Origin: a virus | Reading direction: 5' to 3' (one strand) | Length of the DNA stretch: 64,000 nt | Virus record (IMG/VR): IMGVR_UViG_3300017917_002740 | Span: 30,390-94,389 of that record | Part shown: one piece after another, positions 35,344-44,184 of the stretch | Numbering within the stretch: the stretch's first letter is position 1 | How the letters are laid out: every line of letters starts with the position of its first letter | Position numbers and translations under genes: made by a program | The notes under the pieces: model-generated | The model's database searches: none | What the model saw: only the letters and a program-made list of their open reading frames with translations | Told to the model about the DNA's origin: nothing

Positions 35344-36434
35344 TGTATACCTATAAAGAAATAAGAGTGCTGCACGTAGAATTGACATCTAACTGTCAAG
35401 CATCCTGTCCTATGTGTGCCCGCAATCATCATGGTGGTTTAGAGAATCCACTTCTAAAAGTCAATGATATACCGTTAGAAGTATTCAAGAAAATTTGTCC
35501 CGGTGACTTTATCAAACAATTGCACACAATTACCATGTGCGGTAATTTTGGTGATCCTATTTTACATAAAGACTTAATCAAAATTGTTGAATATATCAAA
35601 CAAGAAAACGTAGGCATACACATAGACTTACACACTAACGGCGGTGCGAGAACTGTTAAATGGTGGAGAGAGTTGGCCAAGGCATTGCCCGAGCGTCATG
35701 TCGTACAGTTTGGTATAGACGGACTGGCTGACACTCATCACTTGTATCGAGTAGGAACAAGTTTCGATAAGATCATTGAAAATGCCAAAGCCTTTATCAG
35801 TGAAGGCGGTAAGGCAAGATGGAATTTTATAACCTTCAAACACAATGAACATCAACTGGAGGCCTGCAAACAGATGGCCAAGGATTTAGGGTTTGATAGT
35901 TTCTATGAAAAACAGACCAGCAGATTTATCGGTAATCCTTGGTTTGATGTCTACGATAAAAATGGTAATACCACTCATAGATTAGAAGGGCCCACTGAAC
36001 AAAAATTAATTTTTGTTGATAGAAAAACTGTGGAAAATTACAAAGAAGTTATAGCTCGTGCTAAAATAGTCTGTGAAGTAGAAGAACAAAAAAGTGTTTA
36101 CATAGATGCATTAGGTTATCTGTTCCCTTGTTGCTTTGTAGGTGCAACACCTTATATACATTCCTATGAACATCAGTTAGTCCATGCTTTTAGATTAGAT
36201 AGCCAAAACAGCCTTAACCAGTTATTGGATAAGTTTGGCGGTATAGAATACTTTAATTTGCAAAACAGATCTATACAAGAAATCATAGACAGTGACAATT
36301 GGCAAACTCTTTGGAATCAAAGTTTCGAAGGTAATAAATTACACGTCTGCGCCAGAACTTGCGGCAAGTTCGAGGAACCAACGATCAGTCAGTGTAGAGA
36401 TCAATTTTTAGATTTAGAGAAATTCAATGAATAA
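35343..36434 (+). CDS. Radical SAM protein (tandem copy 2)
   Basis: 363 residues, paralogue of the preceding gene over the full length, with CQASCPMC (C18, C22, C25), MCGNFGDPIL, HTNGGARTVKWW, QFGIDGLADTHHLYRVGT and a C-terminal LFPCCFVG ... CARTCGKF. The start codon overlaps the previous stop by one base (TAATG). A tandem duplication that may have split substrates or form a heteromer. Confidence 0.88.
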   Translation: MYTYKEIRVLHVELTSNCQASCPMCARNHHGGLENPLLKVNDIPLEVFKKICPGDFIKQLHTITMCGNFGDPILHKDLIKIVEYIKQENVGIHIDLHTNGGARTVKWWRELAKALPERHVVQFGIDGLADTHHLYRVGTSFDKIIENAKAFISEGGKARWNFITFKHNEHQLEACKQMAKDLGFDSFYEKQTSRFIGNPWFDVYDKNGNTTHRLEGPTEQKLIFVDRKTVENYKEVIARAKIVCEVEEQKSVYIDALGYLFPCCFVGATPYIHSYEHQLVHAFRLDSQNSLNQLLDKFGGIEYFNLQNRSIQEIIDSDNWQTLWNQSFEGNKLHVCARTCGKFEEPTISQCRDQFLDLEKFNE

Positions 36435-37845
36435 AACCTTTTGGCTACAGCCTGAAACTACCCAATTGGGTGATTGGCAAAAACAAATAACTGATCTCAC
36501 AGGCAGTCCCAGTTTCTGTGTGCTGCCCTGGATACACTTGGCCACACGTCCCAATGGTGATATGCGTATATGTTGTGTGGCCAATGCCAGTGGTGCAGAC
36601 AGCGGAGACTATACCGTAGGTTTGGTCAAGATGGAAGATGGTCAGCCCGCTAACTTTGGTCATAATTTACCTACAGAAGCATTTAACAATGACTACATGA
36701 AATCTGTACGTAAAACAATGTTGGCTGGAGAAGTACCTGCCAGTTGTTTGAAATGCTATGAAGAAGAACAACAGGGTATAGCCAGTAAACGAATATGGGA
36801 AACAGGCACGTGGCATCTGCAAGAACAGATCGATATCAAAGAACTAATAGCTGAAACCACAGAAGATGGCACAGTACCATATAATCTTCGATACTTAGAT
36901 CTTAGATTAGGACATACCTGCAATTTAAAATGTATCATGTGTTCACCTCATGACAGTAGTATGTGGGTCCCTGAGCATAAGAAAGTGTTTCCTATATTCC
37001 AAAGTCCGCTGATCAAAAAACAAATGGATTGGGATCCCAATAAGTTTGACAATAATTGGCATGAAAATCCCAAGTTCTGGGAAGAAATATTCGAACAGAT
37101 TCCTAACATCAGGCAGTTGTATTTTGCAGGTGGAGAGCCTTTATTGATCAAAGAACACAAACTGTTTCTCAAAGAAATTATACGTAGAGGCTATGCCAGC
37201 CAGATAGGTCTAAGATACAATACCAATGGCATTTTAGTCAATGAAGAAATTATAGAAATCTGGGAACACTTTAAAAAGGTCAAAGTGGGCATTAGTTTAG
37301 ATGCCATAGGAGATCGAGTAAACTATATTAGATATCCCACAGAGTGGTCTGTGGTAGAACAAAATCTCTGGAGATTAGAAAACACCAGTGATAAAATACA
37401 GACCAATATTGCTCTGGCTGTACAGATATTAAACATCAAACATGTTCCAGATTTCATCAAGTGGAAAGTTCGCAGCGGATTTAAAAAATTAAATTTTGAT
37501 ACCAATGCCGCAGGTCAAGTTGCTGGCGGCGGATTAGTGGGTGTTCACTTGTTGTGGATTCCTACTTGGCTAAGTCTACGTGTATTGCCCAAAGAAGATA
37601 AGGCAGAAGTTAGAGAACTATTTGTAGAACTGCAACAATGGTTATGGGACAACTATACCAAAGATCCCGAATTCTGGGAAAAGAATCCGTATGGATGGAA
37701 ACGTTGGGAAGGTATACTGGATTGGATGGATGCAGAAGATCACACAAATCTACTACCAGACTTTCGAGAGTATATCGCGACCATGGACGCTCAACGTGGT
37801 ACAGACTTTAAAACTGTATTTCCGGAATTAGCTCATCTGCTATGA
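36427..37845 (+). CDS. Radical SAM protein with N-terminal twitch-like module
   Basis: 472 residues. An N-terminal Cys module (C31 in FCVLPWIHLATRPNG, C49-C50, C107 and C110 in ASCLKCYEEE) resembles the twitch/SPASM auxiliary-cluster region, placed before the radical-SAM core rather than after it. The core has CNLKCIMC (C165, C169, C172), FAGGEPLLIKEH, and NTNG; the C-terminus ends with RGTDFKTVFPEL. Three such proteins occur here (also 37842 and 39949). Phage databases label this type twitch-domain radical SAM; the substrate is not known to me. Confidence 0.86.
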   Translation: MNKTFWLQPETTQLGDWQKQITDLTGSPSFCVLPWIHLATRPNGDMRICCVANASGADSGDYTVGLVKMEDGQPANFGHNLPTEAFNNDYMKSVRKTMLAGEVPASCLKCYEEEQQGIASKRIWETGTWHLQEQIDIKELIAETTEDGTVPYNLRYLDLRLGHTCNLKCIMCSPHDSSMWVPEHKKVFPIFQSPLIKKQMDWDPNKFDNNWHENPKFWEEIFEQIPNIRQLYFAGGEPLLIKEHKLFLKEIIRRGYASQIGLRYNTNGILVNEEIIEIWEHFKKVKVGISLDAIGDRVNYIRYPTEWSVVEQNLWRLENTSDKIQTNIALAVQILNIKHVPDFIKWKVRSGFKKLNFDTNAAGQVAGGGLVGVHLLWIPTWLSLRVLPKEDKAEVRELFVELQQWLWDNYTKDPEFWEKNPYGWKRWEGILDWMDAEDHTNLLPDFREYIATMDAQRGTDFKTVFPELAHLL

Positions 37846-39083
37846 AAAAAATCTGTGTCTTGCCTTTCATGCACACACTGATATTGCCTAACGGTGATAT
37901 TAATCTTTGCTGTAACAGTGAAGTTCGTGAAGGCATGCCAAATGTACAAGATCAAGGATTAGATAATATTCTTAATAATCCTCATCATGTAGAAATACGC
38001 AGACAGATGATAGCTGGTGAACAACCTGATATATGTAGGCGCTGTTGGGACAATGAAAAATTAGGTATGAAAAGTTATCGACAACAGATGAATTTTACCT
38101 ATATGAAATATTTTCCTCGTATATTGCGCACAGAAATATCTGGAAAGATTCCATTAGGAGTAAAATACTTCGATGTGCGTTTTAATAATACCTGTAATCT
38201 AAAATGTGTAATGTGCTCCAGCAGTTACAGTTCTGCATGGATTGACGATGAAAAGAAACTGATGCCGATGATCAAAGACGACTCTCTCAACGGCGAATTA
38301 AAATACAGAATCGATCACTATGACAAGGAATCTTTTAAGTGGGCTAAAGATGACGACATTTTAGAAACAATTATTAAAAATGCTGAAAGTTTAGAACGTA
38401 TTCATTTTGCTGGTGGAGAACCATTATTGGCCAAACAGCATGATACATTAATTAAAGAATTAATTAGAATAAAATTAGCACCTAAATTATTTTTAAGTTA
38501 TAATACCAATGCTGAGTTTATCACGCAAGAGACTTTAGACCTGTGGAGTCATTTCAAAAGAGTAAGAATATTTTACAGTATGGATGACATCGGTGAACGT
38601 AATGAATACATTCGGTTCCCCAGCAAGTGGTCAACGCATGAGAAAAATTTAGAGTTGATCGAAAAAAGCAGCCCTAAAAACATCGAATGGCGCATAGCTG
38701 CTACTATCAGTGTTTTAAATGTCGCATACATTCCGGAATTTGTGGAGTGGAAAATATCTCGAAACTTTAAAAACTTTCATAACAGTTGGATGGATGGTGC
38801 TTTGTTGTATGCCAATATTTTAGAATATCCCAAATATCTTAATATGAATGTATTGCCAAACAACGTCAAAGACAGTATCATACATAAATTAGAAACACAT
38901 CAAGTTCCTAAAAAATATAAAAAACATTATGAAAGCATCGTCTATAATATGAGAAATTATATCTACGACGAATCCCACACTGAACACTTACCTGTATTAA
39001 AAGAATATCTGGAAGGATTAGACAGTGTCAGAGGAACTGACTACAAGAAAACGTTTCCGTTAATTGGCGACTTGCTTGGTTAA
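37842..39083 (+). CDS. Radical SAM protein with N-terminal twitch-like module, copy 2
   Basis: 413 residues: N-terminal Cys module (CVLPFMHTLILPNGDI, C23-C24, ICRRCWD at 64-70), core CNLKCVMC (C118, C122, C125), FAGGEPLLAKQH, C-terminal RGTDYKKTFPLI. A paralogue of the previous gene with a shorter N-terminus. Last gene of the first plus-strand operon; it ends convergently with the gene at 39060-39956, overlapping 24 nt. Confidence 0.86.
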   Translation: MKKICVLPFMHTLILPNGDINLCCNSEVREGMPNVQDQGLDNILNNPHHVEIRRQMIAGEQPDICRRCWDNEKLGMKSYRQQMNFTYMKYFPRILRTEISGKIPLGVKYFDVRFNNTCNLKCVMCSSSYSSAWIDDEKKLMPMIKDDSLNGELKYRIDHYDKESFKWAKDDDILETIIKNAESLERIHFAGGEPLLAKQHDTLIKELIRIKLAPKLFLSYNTNAEFITQETLDLWSHFKRVRIFYSMDDIGERNEYIRFPSKWSTHEKNLELIEKSSPKNIEWRIAATISVLNVAYIPEFVEWKISRNFKNFHNSWMDGALLYANILEYPKYLNMNVLPNNVKDSIIHKLETHQVPKKYKKHYESIVYNMRNYIYDESHTEHLPVLKEYLEGLDSVRGTDYKKTFPLIGDLLG

Positions 39084-39956
39084 CGGTATATCAGCAGCAC
39101 AGGTACACCAATCTCTACTACAGGTTATAGCCTGTAATTGTTCAGTAAATGTACCTTGATAAATGTTGCCCAAGCTGCCGCCTACACGACAGGTAGCACG
39201 ATATACTTCACCGTCCCAGTTAATCATAAGACTTTCGATACCTGCATTACAAGTCCAGCCTTTGAATTGATTTAGATGTTTTTTAATAACATCGTTGGCA
39301 TGCATGATTTTTTCACCGTCGATGATACAGTTGGGTTTTACAGTAGCATCTTGAGCAAGTATCCATTCGAGATCTTTGCCATCATAACGCATGTCATCAA
39401 ACACATTGTGATCACCTTCAGTCCAGCGTATTCTACGCACAGCAAATTTTACACCTATTTCTTGGAATTTTTTAACCACAGTTCGAACATGTTCCATTTT
39501 ATCATGATGCGCCATGACATTTACAAAAAAGTCTCGTTCGGTGCTGTCGTAGTATTTTAGAATAGTGTCGACTATGCGAGTCCATTCGTGTTCAAAATGT
39601 AAACTGAAAATAATATGATTCCAATACATCTCATTGTCCAAGTACCAACGATAACCCCGTGTGCCATTTGTAGTTACATTTACCCAAAATACGTTTTTGC
39701 GTTTCATGTAGTCTAATAGATCTTCTATGTTAGGATGCACACAGGGCTCGCCTCCAGTTAAACTGATGCGTAAAGGTTTATCGAGCTCACAAAGCCTATC
39801 TACAGTTTTTTCCAAGATATTGATATCTGTGTGAGGGCTGAAGTTGTCATGTATGCTGGCTGGGCAATATGAGCAATCGTAGTTGCAGCGTTTGCCAAGA
39901 TTCCATTCTATCTTGATTTGATCTTGATGAGGCCATGCAGATGTTATTTTAAACAT
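39060..39956 (-). CDS. Radical SAM protein, short SPASM-like
   Basis: 298 residues with CNYDCSYC (C24, C28, C31), SLTGGEPCVHPN, TTNGTRG and a C-terminal Cys group (GWTCNAGIES, YRATCRVGG, CSRDWCTCAAD). Short for a SPASM enzyme, but the C-terminal Cys residues suggest one auxiliary cluster. Last gene of the minus-strand operon that starts at 42782; it overlaps the upstream gene by 8 nt. Confidence 0.85.
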   Translation of the reverse strand: MFKITSAWPHQDQIKIEWNLGKRCNYDCSYCPASIHDNFSPHTDINILEKTVDRLCELDKPLRISLTGGEPCVHPNIEDLLDYMKRKNVFWVNVTTNGTRGYRWYLDNEMYWNHIIFSLHFEHEWTRIVDTILKYYDSTERDFFVNVMAHHDKMEHVRTVVKKFQEIGVKFAVRRIRWTEGDHNVFDDMRYDGKDLEWILAQDATVKPNCIIDGEKIMHANDVIKKHLNQFKGWTCNAGIESLMINWDGEVYRATCRVGGSLGNIYQGTFTEQLQAITCSRDWCTCAADIPLTKQVAN

Positions 39957-41205
39957 ACTGTTTGAATTCCGGAGTGATATCTGTGAAACTTTGATTTCTG
40001 GTTTGATCTAATCTACGATTAAATTCCACACAGTCTGTCCATAGATCGCTGCGATCTCTGGCTCGTAGATAGTTTTGATTATCTTCTATCTGTCTTAGAG
40101 TATAGTTTAGCAGCATTGGGTGTTTTTTAATAATTTCATAATCCAATATTTTGTTCTTCATAGCTTCCAGTCTATCATAAGCCACATCAACTAACGGACG
40201 AGGCAATACTTGAGCTGATAACACGTTAGGATACTCAACTCTATGAGTATGGAACACTATGCCAAGGTCATTTAAAAAGTATTCGATCATTTTGTCTAAG
40301 ATTAGAATGTTACTGATTTGTACAGTAACAGCACCGACTATTCTACTTATGTTTGGTATAGTTTGTATCTGTTTGATGTTATGAACTAATTCAGCCCAAG
40401 ACGCATTGCCACGTATGTACTCATAACTGTCGCCAATACCGTCTATACTGACATTGACCGCTATGCTCTTAAACTTAGGCCAGTATTCCCATATAGTTCT
40501 ATTGCTCTTACCTAACATAGACAAGTTAGTTGCATACTTGATTTCGATTTGATTACCGTATGGAGCCAGCATATCAAGTATTCTATAATGCTGTGGATCC
40601 ATTAGAGGTTCACCACCAGCAAACTCTACACGTCTAAAATGCGGTAAATTCTTTTCTAAACTTGCCCACCATTCTGGATTGTCCTGGAACTTGTCTAAGA
40701 ATGGTTTTTCTTTGAGATTGTGTTCCTTGACAATATGGAACATAATATTATTTTCTTTTTCGTAGAATTCTTCTACCTGATCCCAATCGTTCCAAGATGT
40801 ACTGTCCATAGGATGGCACATGCGGCATTTGAGATTACACAGATTATTGAGTTTTAATTCCATTGTGGGAATTTCAAAAGGCATCGTGTAATCATGTTGC
40901 ATCTTAGACAGTGCATTAGGATATAGATTAATACGTGCTTCTGGTATTTCTCCCTTGATATGACGCTGGCGCAGACTTTCTACACCTTGATCCTCTAATG
41001 AGAAACAAGGCTCGCACTCTTTAGGACGTTCGCCAATTAGGACCTGCCTGCGAATACGCTGCATAGTCTCGCCATTCCAATGATATTCAAGTGGTGCTTG
41101 ATCGATGAATCCAATAGGATGACTGCGACAACAGACACAGATAGCACCGTCTTCACGTGTTGCTAATCCTGTAAAAGGATGCATACAAAATGTTTTACTT
41201 TGCAT
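39949..41205 (-). CDS. Radical SAM protein with N-terminal twitch-like module, copy 3
   Basis: 418 residues from ATG 41205; the frame extends to 41262 inside the upstream gene, but 41205 gives the same start (QSKTFCMHPFTGLATREDG) as its paralogues. N-terminal Cys C7, C23, C25-C26, C64, C67; core CNLKCRMC (C123, C127, C130); FAGGEPLMDPQ; VNVSIDGIGDSYEYIRG. It overlaps the PP-loop gene by 11 nt, so the two are translated together. Confidence 0.85.
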   Translation of the reverse strand: MQSKTFCMHPFTGLATREDGAICVCCRSHPIGFIDQAPLEYHWNGETMQRIRRQVLIGERPKECEPCFSLEDQGVESLRQRHIKGEIPEARINLYPNALSKMQHDYTMPFEIPTMELKLNNLCNLKCRMCHPMDSTSWNDWDQVEEFYEKENNIMFHIVKEHNLKEKPFLDKFQDNPEWWASLEKNLPHFRRVEFAGGEPLMDPQHYRILDMLAPYGNQIEIKYATNLSMLGKSNRTIWEYWPKFKSIAVNVSIDGIGDSYEYIRGNASWAELVHNIKQIQTIPNISRIVGAVTVQISNILILDKMIEYFLNDLGIVFHTHRVEYPNVLSAQVLPRPLVDVAYDRLEAMKNKILDYEIIKKHPMLLNYTLRQIEDNQNYLRARDRSDLWTDCVEFNRRLDQTRNQSFTDITPEFKQYV

Positions 41206-41935
41206 TGTCAATAGCCCACTGTCTTTCTTTACACCAGAAACATTTACCGCATGTCGGAACATATTGTCCTGGTGTGTATGTTTGATAATCTATCTCTTTG
41301 AATTCGCCTTCGCAACTACGAGTCATCTCAAATAACGACATGAGATCTAATCTTATATATTGTTTAACTACCCAAGATTTTTCAACAAATCTAAAAGGAT
41401 GTATAGCCCACTTGTTCATATGTTGCATAATCCTTAGATGCTGATTATCTTCTGATGGTTCTATATCTCTTTCAACCATGCCATCGAAATCATGTCCTCT
41501 GGGATTGCGTGTTACAGCATTATAATAAGCATCGCAGTTTTCCCAATGACAGATATATTCAGCAAATGCTCGTTGCTCAATATTATCTCCGCTGACTAAT
41601 TTGTTATATTCATCTTTGAGAGACGGACCAATATTACCATATTCTAATTCTGGTGCAATAAAATTTGTATGTCTATAAAAGTTTATATTAGGAAATTTAA
41701 CTTTCATCCAATTAAAAATCTTTAAACTATCCCAACTCTGCCAGGGTCTTGTTTTCCACATGCGAGTATGGCTAATACAATGTATTTCAAAACCTTCTAT
41801 TTTTTTGTTAGTAATAATATCGCATAACAAGTAGGTCATTAAAGCACTGTCTGCACCGCCACTAAGGCCTATTGCAATTCTACGCCAGTGTGTGTCGAAT
41901 GGAATTACTACACCATCAATGTTGTAGTTGAGCAT
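41195..41935 (-). CDS. QueC/ExsB-like PP-loop ATP pyrophosphatase
   Basis: 246 residues with the PP-loop SGGADSALM (25-33), a HTRMWKT segment and a C-terminal CGKCFWCKER, close to the QueC zinc-site pattern. It is not the queC at the left edge and is too divergent for a certain substrate. PP-loop enzymes adenylate a carboxylate or amide oxygen, then add ammonia or sulfur. Sits between a PLP-type enzyme and a twitch rSAM in one overlapping operon. Confidence 0.75.
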   Translation of the reverse strand: MLNYNIDGVVIPFDTHWRRIAIGLSGGADSALMTYLLCDIITNKKIEGFEIHCISHTRMWKTRPWQSWDSLKIFNWMKVKFPNINFYRHTNFIAPELEYGNIGPSLKDEYNKLVSGDNIEQRAFAEYICHWENCDAYYNAVTRNPRGHDFDGMVERDIEPSEDNQHLRIMQHMNKWAIHPFRFVEKSWVVKQYIRLDLMSLFEMTRSCEGEFKEIDYQTYTPGQYVPTCGKCFWCKERQWAIDNAK

Positions 41936-42782
41936 TTTCTAAATACCTTATCAGCGGACTGACACCTACAGGTTCACCGTTGCGCAAAGCCAGATGTATA
42001 CTTCTCGTAGGAGTTAATTCGAAGTCTCTGCAGACTTTGTAATAGCGTTCACCGTGTGTAAGCCATAGGTAATCCGAAGGAAGATTTCTTACAAAGTGTA
42101 GACCGATCATTGCCAATGCACGATTGTTCATACGAAAGTCGTTCATAATGGTAATGGCATCTGGTTTAGTTTCTTTGGTCCATCTAAGTCCAATTCTATT
42201 CCACCCCAGTCCTAAACCTTTGCTTAGGCTAATACCAACAGATACCACAGCAGGGTGATCAAAATTGAAATCAACAGAGCGGCTACACGTGATCCATGCT
42301 CCGTCGATGTGTACTGGTATATTTTTCTTAATACATTCATCTAATATTTCTCCCATGTCAGGATGAATTCTTCCTATTTGCGGAAACGGTAATGCTATGA
42401 TTAATGGAACTCCAGGTATCAGCGATCCTATATCTTTGACCGCTGTGGCCAATTTTAATCTTTCGTGATATCTATAATCTCCTGAGATAACCTGTACAGG
42501 TCCATTCATATATACAGTATCAATAAATTGAGTACACCCGATGATTATGTCTTTTCTTGTGTAAGAATCAAGACCAGTAATTTGGTTAAACGGGCTATTT
42601 AAAATCCATTGTTCAGCTTCTTGTTTAAAATTGTCGTAGACTGTGTCAGAGATATCTTTGTCTAACTTCCCACTGAGAACTTCCAAAATTAGAGATTCAA
42701 TTTTACGATCGCTGAGTGTCTGTGGTCTATCGATTTCCAAAAAGTCGCTGCTGTACTCTGGAGCAATTTTATTTCTAATCAT
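41916..42782 (-). CDS. PLP-dependent fold-type I enzyme (aminotransferase-like)
   Basis: 288 residues. IPVHIDGAWITCSRSVDF contains the Asp (D160) that binds the pyridine nitrogen, and VGISLSKGLGLGWNRIGLRW the PLP-lysine (K188), as in class I/II aminotransferases and decarboxylases. It is about 80-100 residues shorter than typical and may be reduced. First gene of a four-gene minus-strand operon, with CTTAAATA 4 nt before the ATG. Overlaps the PP-loop gene by 20 nt. Confidence 0.75.
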   Translation of the reverse strand: MIRNKIAPEYSSDFLEIDRPQTLSDRKIESLILEVLSGKLDKDISDTVYDNFKQEAEQWILNSPFNQITGLDSYTRKDIIIGCTQFIDTVYMNGPVQVISGDYRYHERLKLATAVKDIGSLIPGVPLIIALPFPQIGRIHPDMGEILDECIKKNIPVHIDGAWITCSRSVDFNFDHPAVVSVGISLSKGLGLGWNRIGLRWTKETKPDAITIMNDFRMNNRALAMIGLHFVRNLPSDYLWLTHGERYYKVCRDFELTPTRSIHLALRNGEPVGVSPLIRYLENAQLQH

Positions 42783-42786
42783 GATA

Positions 42787-42816
42787 TATTTAAGCCATTA
42801 TAATAGCACATAAATA
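42787..42816. promoter_or_regulatory. Divergent late promoter pair
   Basis: CTTAAATA on the minus strand (42787-42794) and CATAAATA on the plus strand (42809-42816), each only 4 nt from its start codon (42782 and 42821), without a ribosome site between. Both genes would be transcribed as leaderless or near-leaderless mRNAs. Confidence 0.6.
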
Positions 42817-42820
42817 TTTT

Positions 42821-43489
42821 ATGCTCAACTCTACCAATTATACAGTACCTCAAGACATACTACAACAGGCAGTAAATTCTATTCCTGGTATCGATTCTCG
42901 CTTGTCGTTAAATCAGCCAACTGGTAGATTTTTTAATGACCCGTGGGAACTCAAACCCGAGTTCAAAGGCACAGTTTGGGAAACTATATTGAATATTTTG
43001 GATGAACCAAAAGGCGAAGCTCGATTAATTAAATTAACACCAGGTGAATCATATCCCAGCCATGCTGACATTGACGATCGCTGGCACCTTGCTCTAACAG
43101 GAAATAACTCTTATCTAATAGATTTAGAAAACTGTGTGATGCACCGAACAGACAAAAATGGAATATGGTACAGCATGAATGCAGGTCACAGGCACACAGC
43201 AGCAAATTTTGGCAGTGAAGACAGAATTCAGTTGGTAGTTCGAAAATTATTGCCGATGCCAAATATTAAAAATCCGGTTGAAGTTGCTATCACTTTAAAA
43301 ACAGTAGTTGAAGATCGTAGATTTATATTCGACGATGTAATTAGTCCGTGGTTAAATTATGCTTACAAAAAAGGAATAGTGGATAATTTTAAAGGTGAAG
43401 ATTTAATTGCTACTATGACAGTAGAATCAGATCATGTTGATGAATTAACAGAATTAACCAAAGAATATTTTGTGTTGGCCATAAAATGA
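42821..43489 (+). CDS. 2OG/Fe(II) oxygenase-like, aspartyl-hydroxylase type
   Basis: 222 residues. ARLIKLTPGESYPSHADID gives H81-x-D83, followed by VMHRTDKNGIWYSMNAGHRH (H123/H125) and R135 (SEDRIQLVV), matching the aspartyl/asparaginyl beta-hydroxylase fold (HxD...H...R). The substrate is unknown. Operon head; the next gene starts in its last codon. Confidence 0.72.
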   Translation: MLNSTNYTVPQDILQQAVNSIPGIDSRLSLNQPTGRFFNDPWELKPEFKGTVWETILNILDEPKGEARLIKLTPGESYPSHADIDDRWHLALTGNNSYLIDLENCVMHRTDKNGIWYSMNAGHRHTAANFGSEDRIQLVVRKLLPMPNIKNPVEVAITLKTVVEDRRFIFDDVISPWLNYAYKKGIVDNFKGEDLIATMTVESDHVDELTELTKEYFVLAIK

Positions 43490-44184
43490 ATATAGATAAT
43501 TGGACACCTTTTTATAAAATCAATCCAGATGATGGGCAGCTTATAGAAACAAATTTGATTTATACGCCATTGATAAGCCCAGACGGTAAAATATTCTGTA
43601 TGAATTTTGACCATCAGCATTCTTATCAAAACGAACAATTAGCACATTGGTTACCTCATAGGCCTTACTATACCAAAGAAATGGTCAACTTCTTTTTTAA
43701 TAGAGAACTAAAATATCTTACGGTATTTGCCAACAGATCTTGGGCACCTAAGGTATTAGAAATAGACATAGAAAAACAACAGATCTTTTTTGAATGGTCT
43801 GGAGAAACCTGTAATCAAATAGTTTACACAGACAAAAAGATTGAAGATTATTGTCCTGATTGGAAAGCACAGATGTTGTCCATACTAAAAGACATAGTTG
43901 TCAGCGGCTACTACAAAACCAGTTTGTATCCTCACTGTTATTTTATTAGCAATGGTCAATTAAAAACTTTTGACTTTTACGGTTGTGTAGAAATCAAAGA
44001 TCCCTATGTGTCTATAAATGATATTAAAGGTATGATCGGAGAAACATCTGGTCCTCGATTTGAAGCAGCAGTCAAGGACAATATGTTAAATGTTGAAATA
44101 CTGTTTAAAGATGCTCTAAAAACTTGGGTTAAATGGCCCGACGATGTACTGCCTATGTTTTACGAGGAGTTATTTGGTGATTAA
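43486..44184 (+). CDS. Kinase-fold-like protein, paralogue of 51222-51926
   Basis: 232 residues with a two-part sequence like small kinases: an N-terminal beta-rich part (APKVLEIDIEKQQIFFEWSG) and a C-terminal YKTSLYPHCYFISNGQLK then FDFYGC that lines up with the HxN/DFG region of APH/Bud32/Rio-type kinases, but without a clear catalytic Asp in the first position. It resembles the gene at 51222-51926 over most of its length. Either a degenerate kinase or a binding protein. No family recognised. Confidence 0.5.
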   Translation: MNIDNWTPFYKINPDDGQLIETNLIYTPLISPDGKIFCMNFDHQHSYQNEQLAHWLPHRPYYTKEMVNFFFNRELKYLTVFANRSWAPKVLEIDIEKQQIFFEWSGETCNQIVYTDKKIEDYCPDWKAQMLSILKDIVVSGYYKTSLYPHCYFISNGQLKTFDFYGCVEIKDPYVSINDIKGMIGETSGPRFEAAVKDNMLNVEILFKDALKTWVKWPDDVLPMFYEELFGD

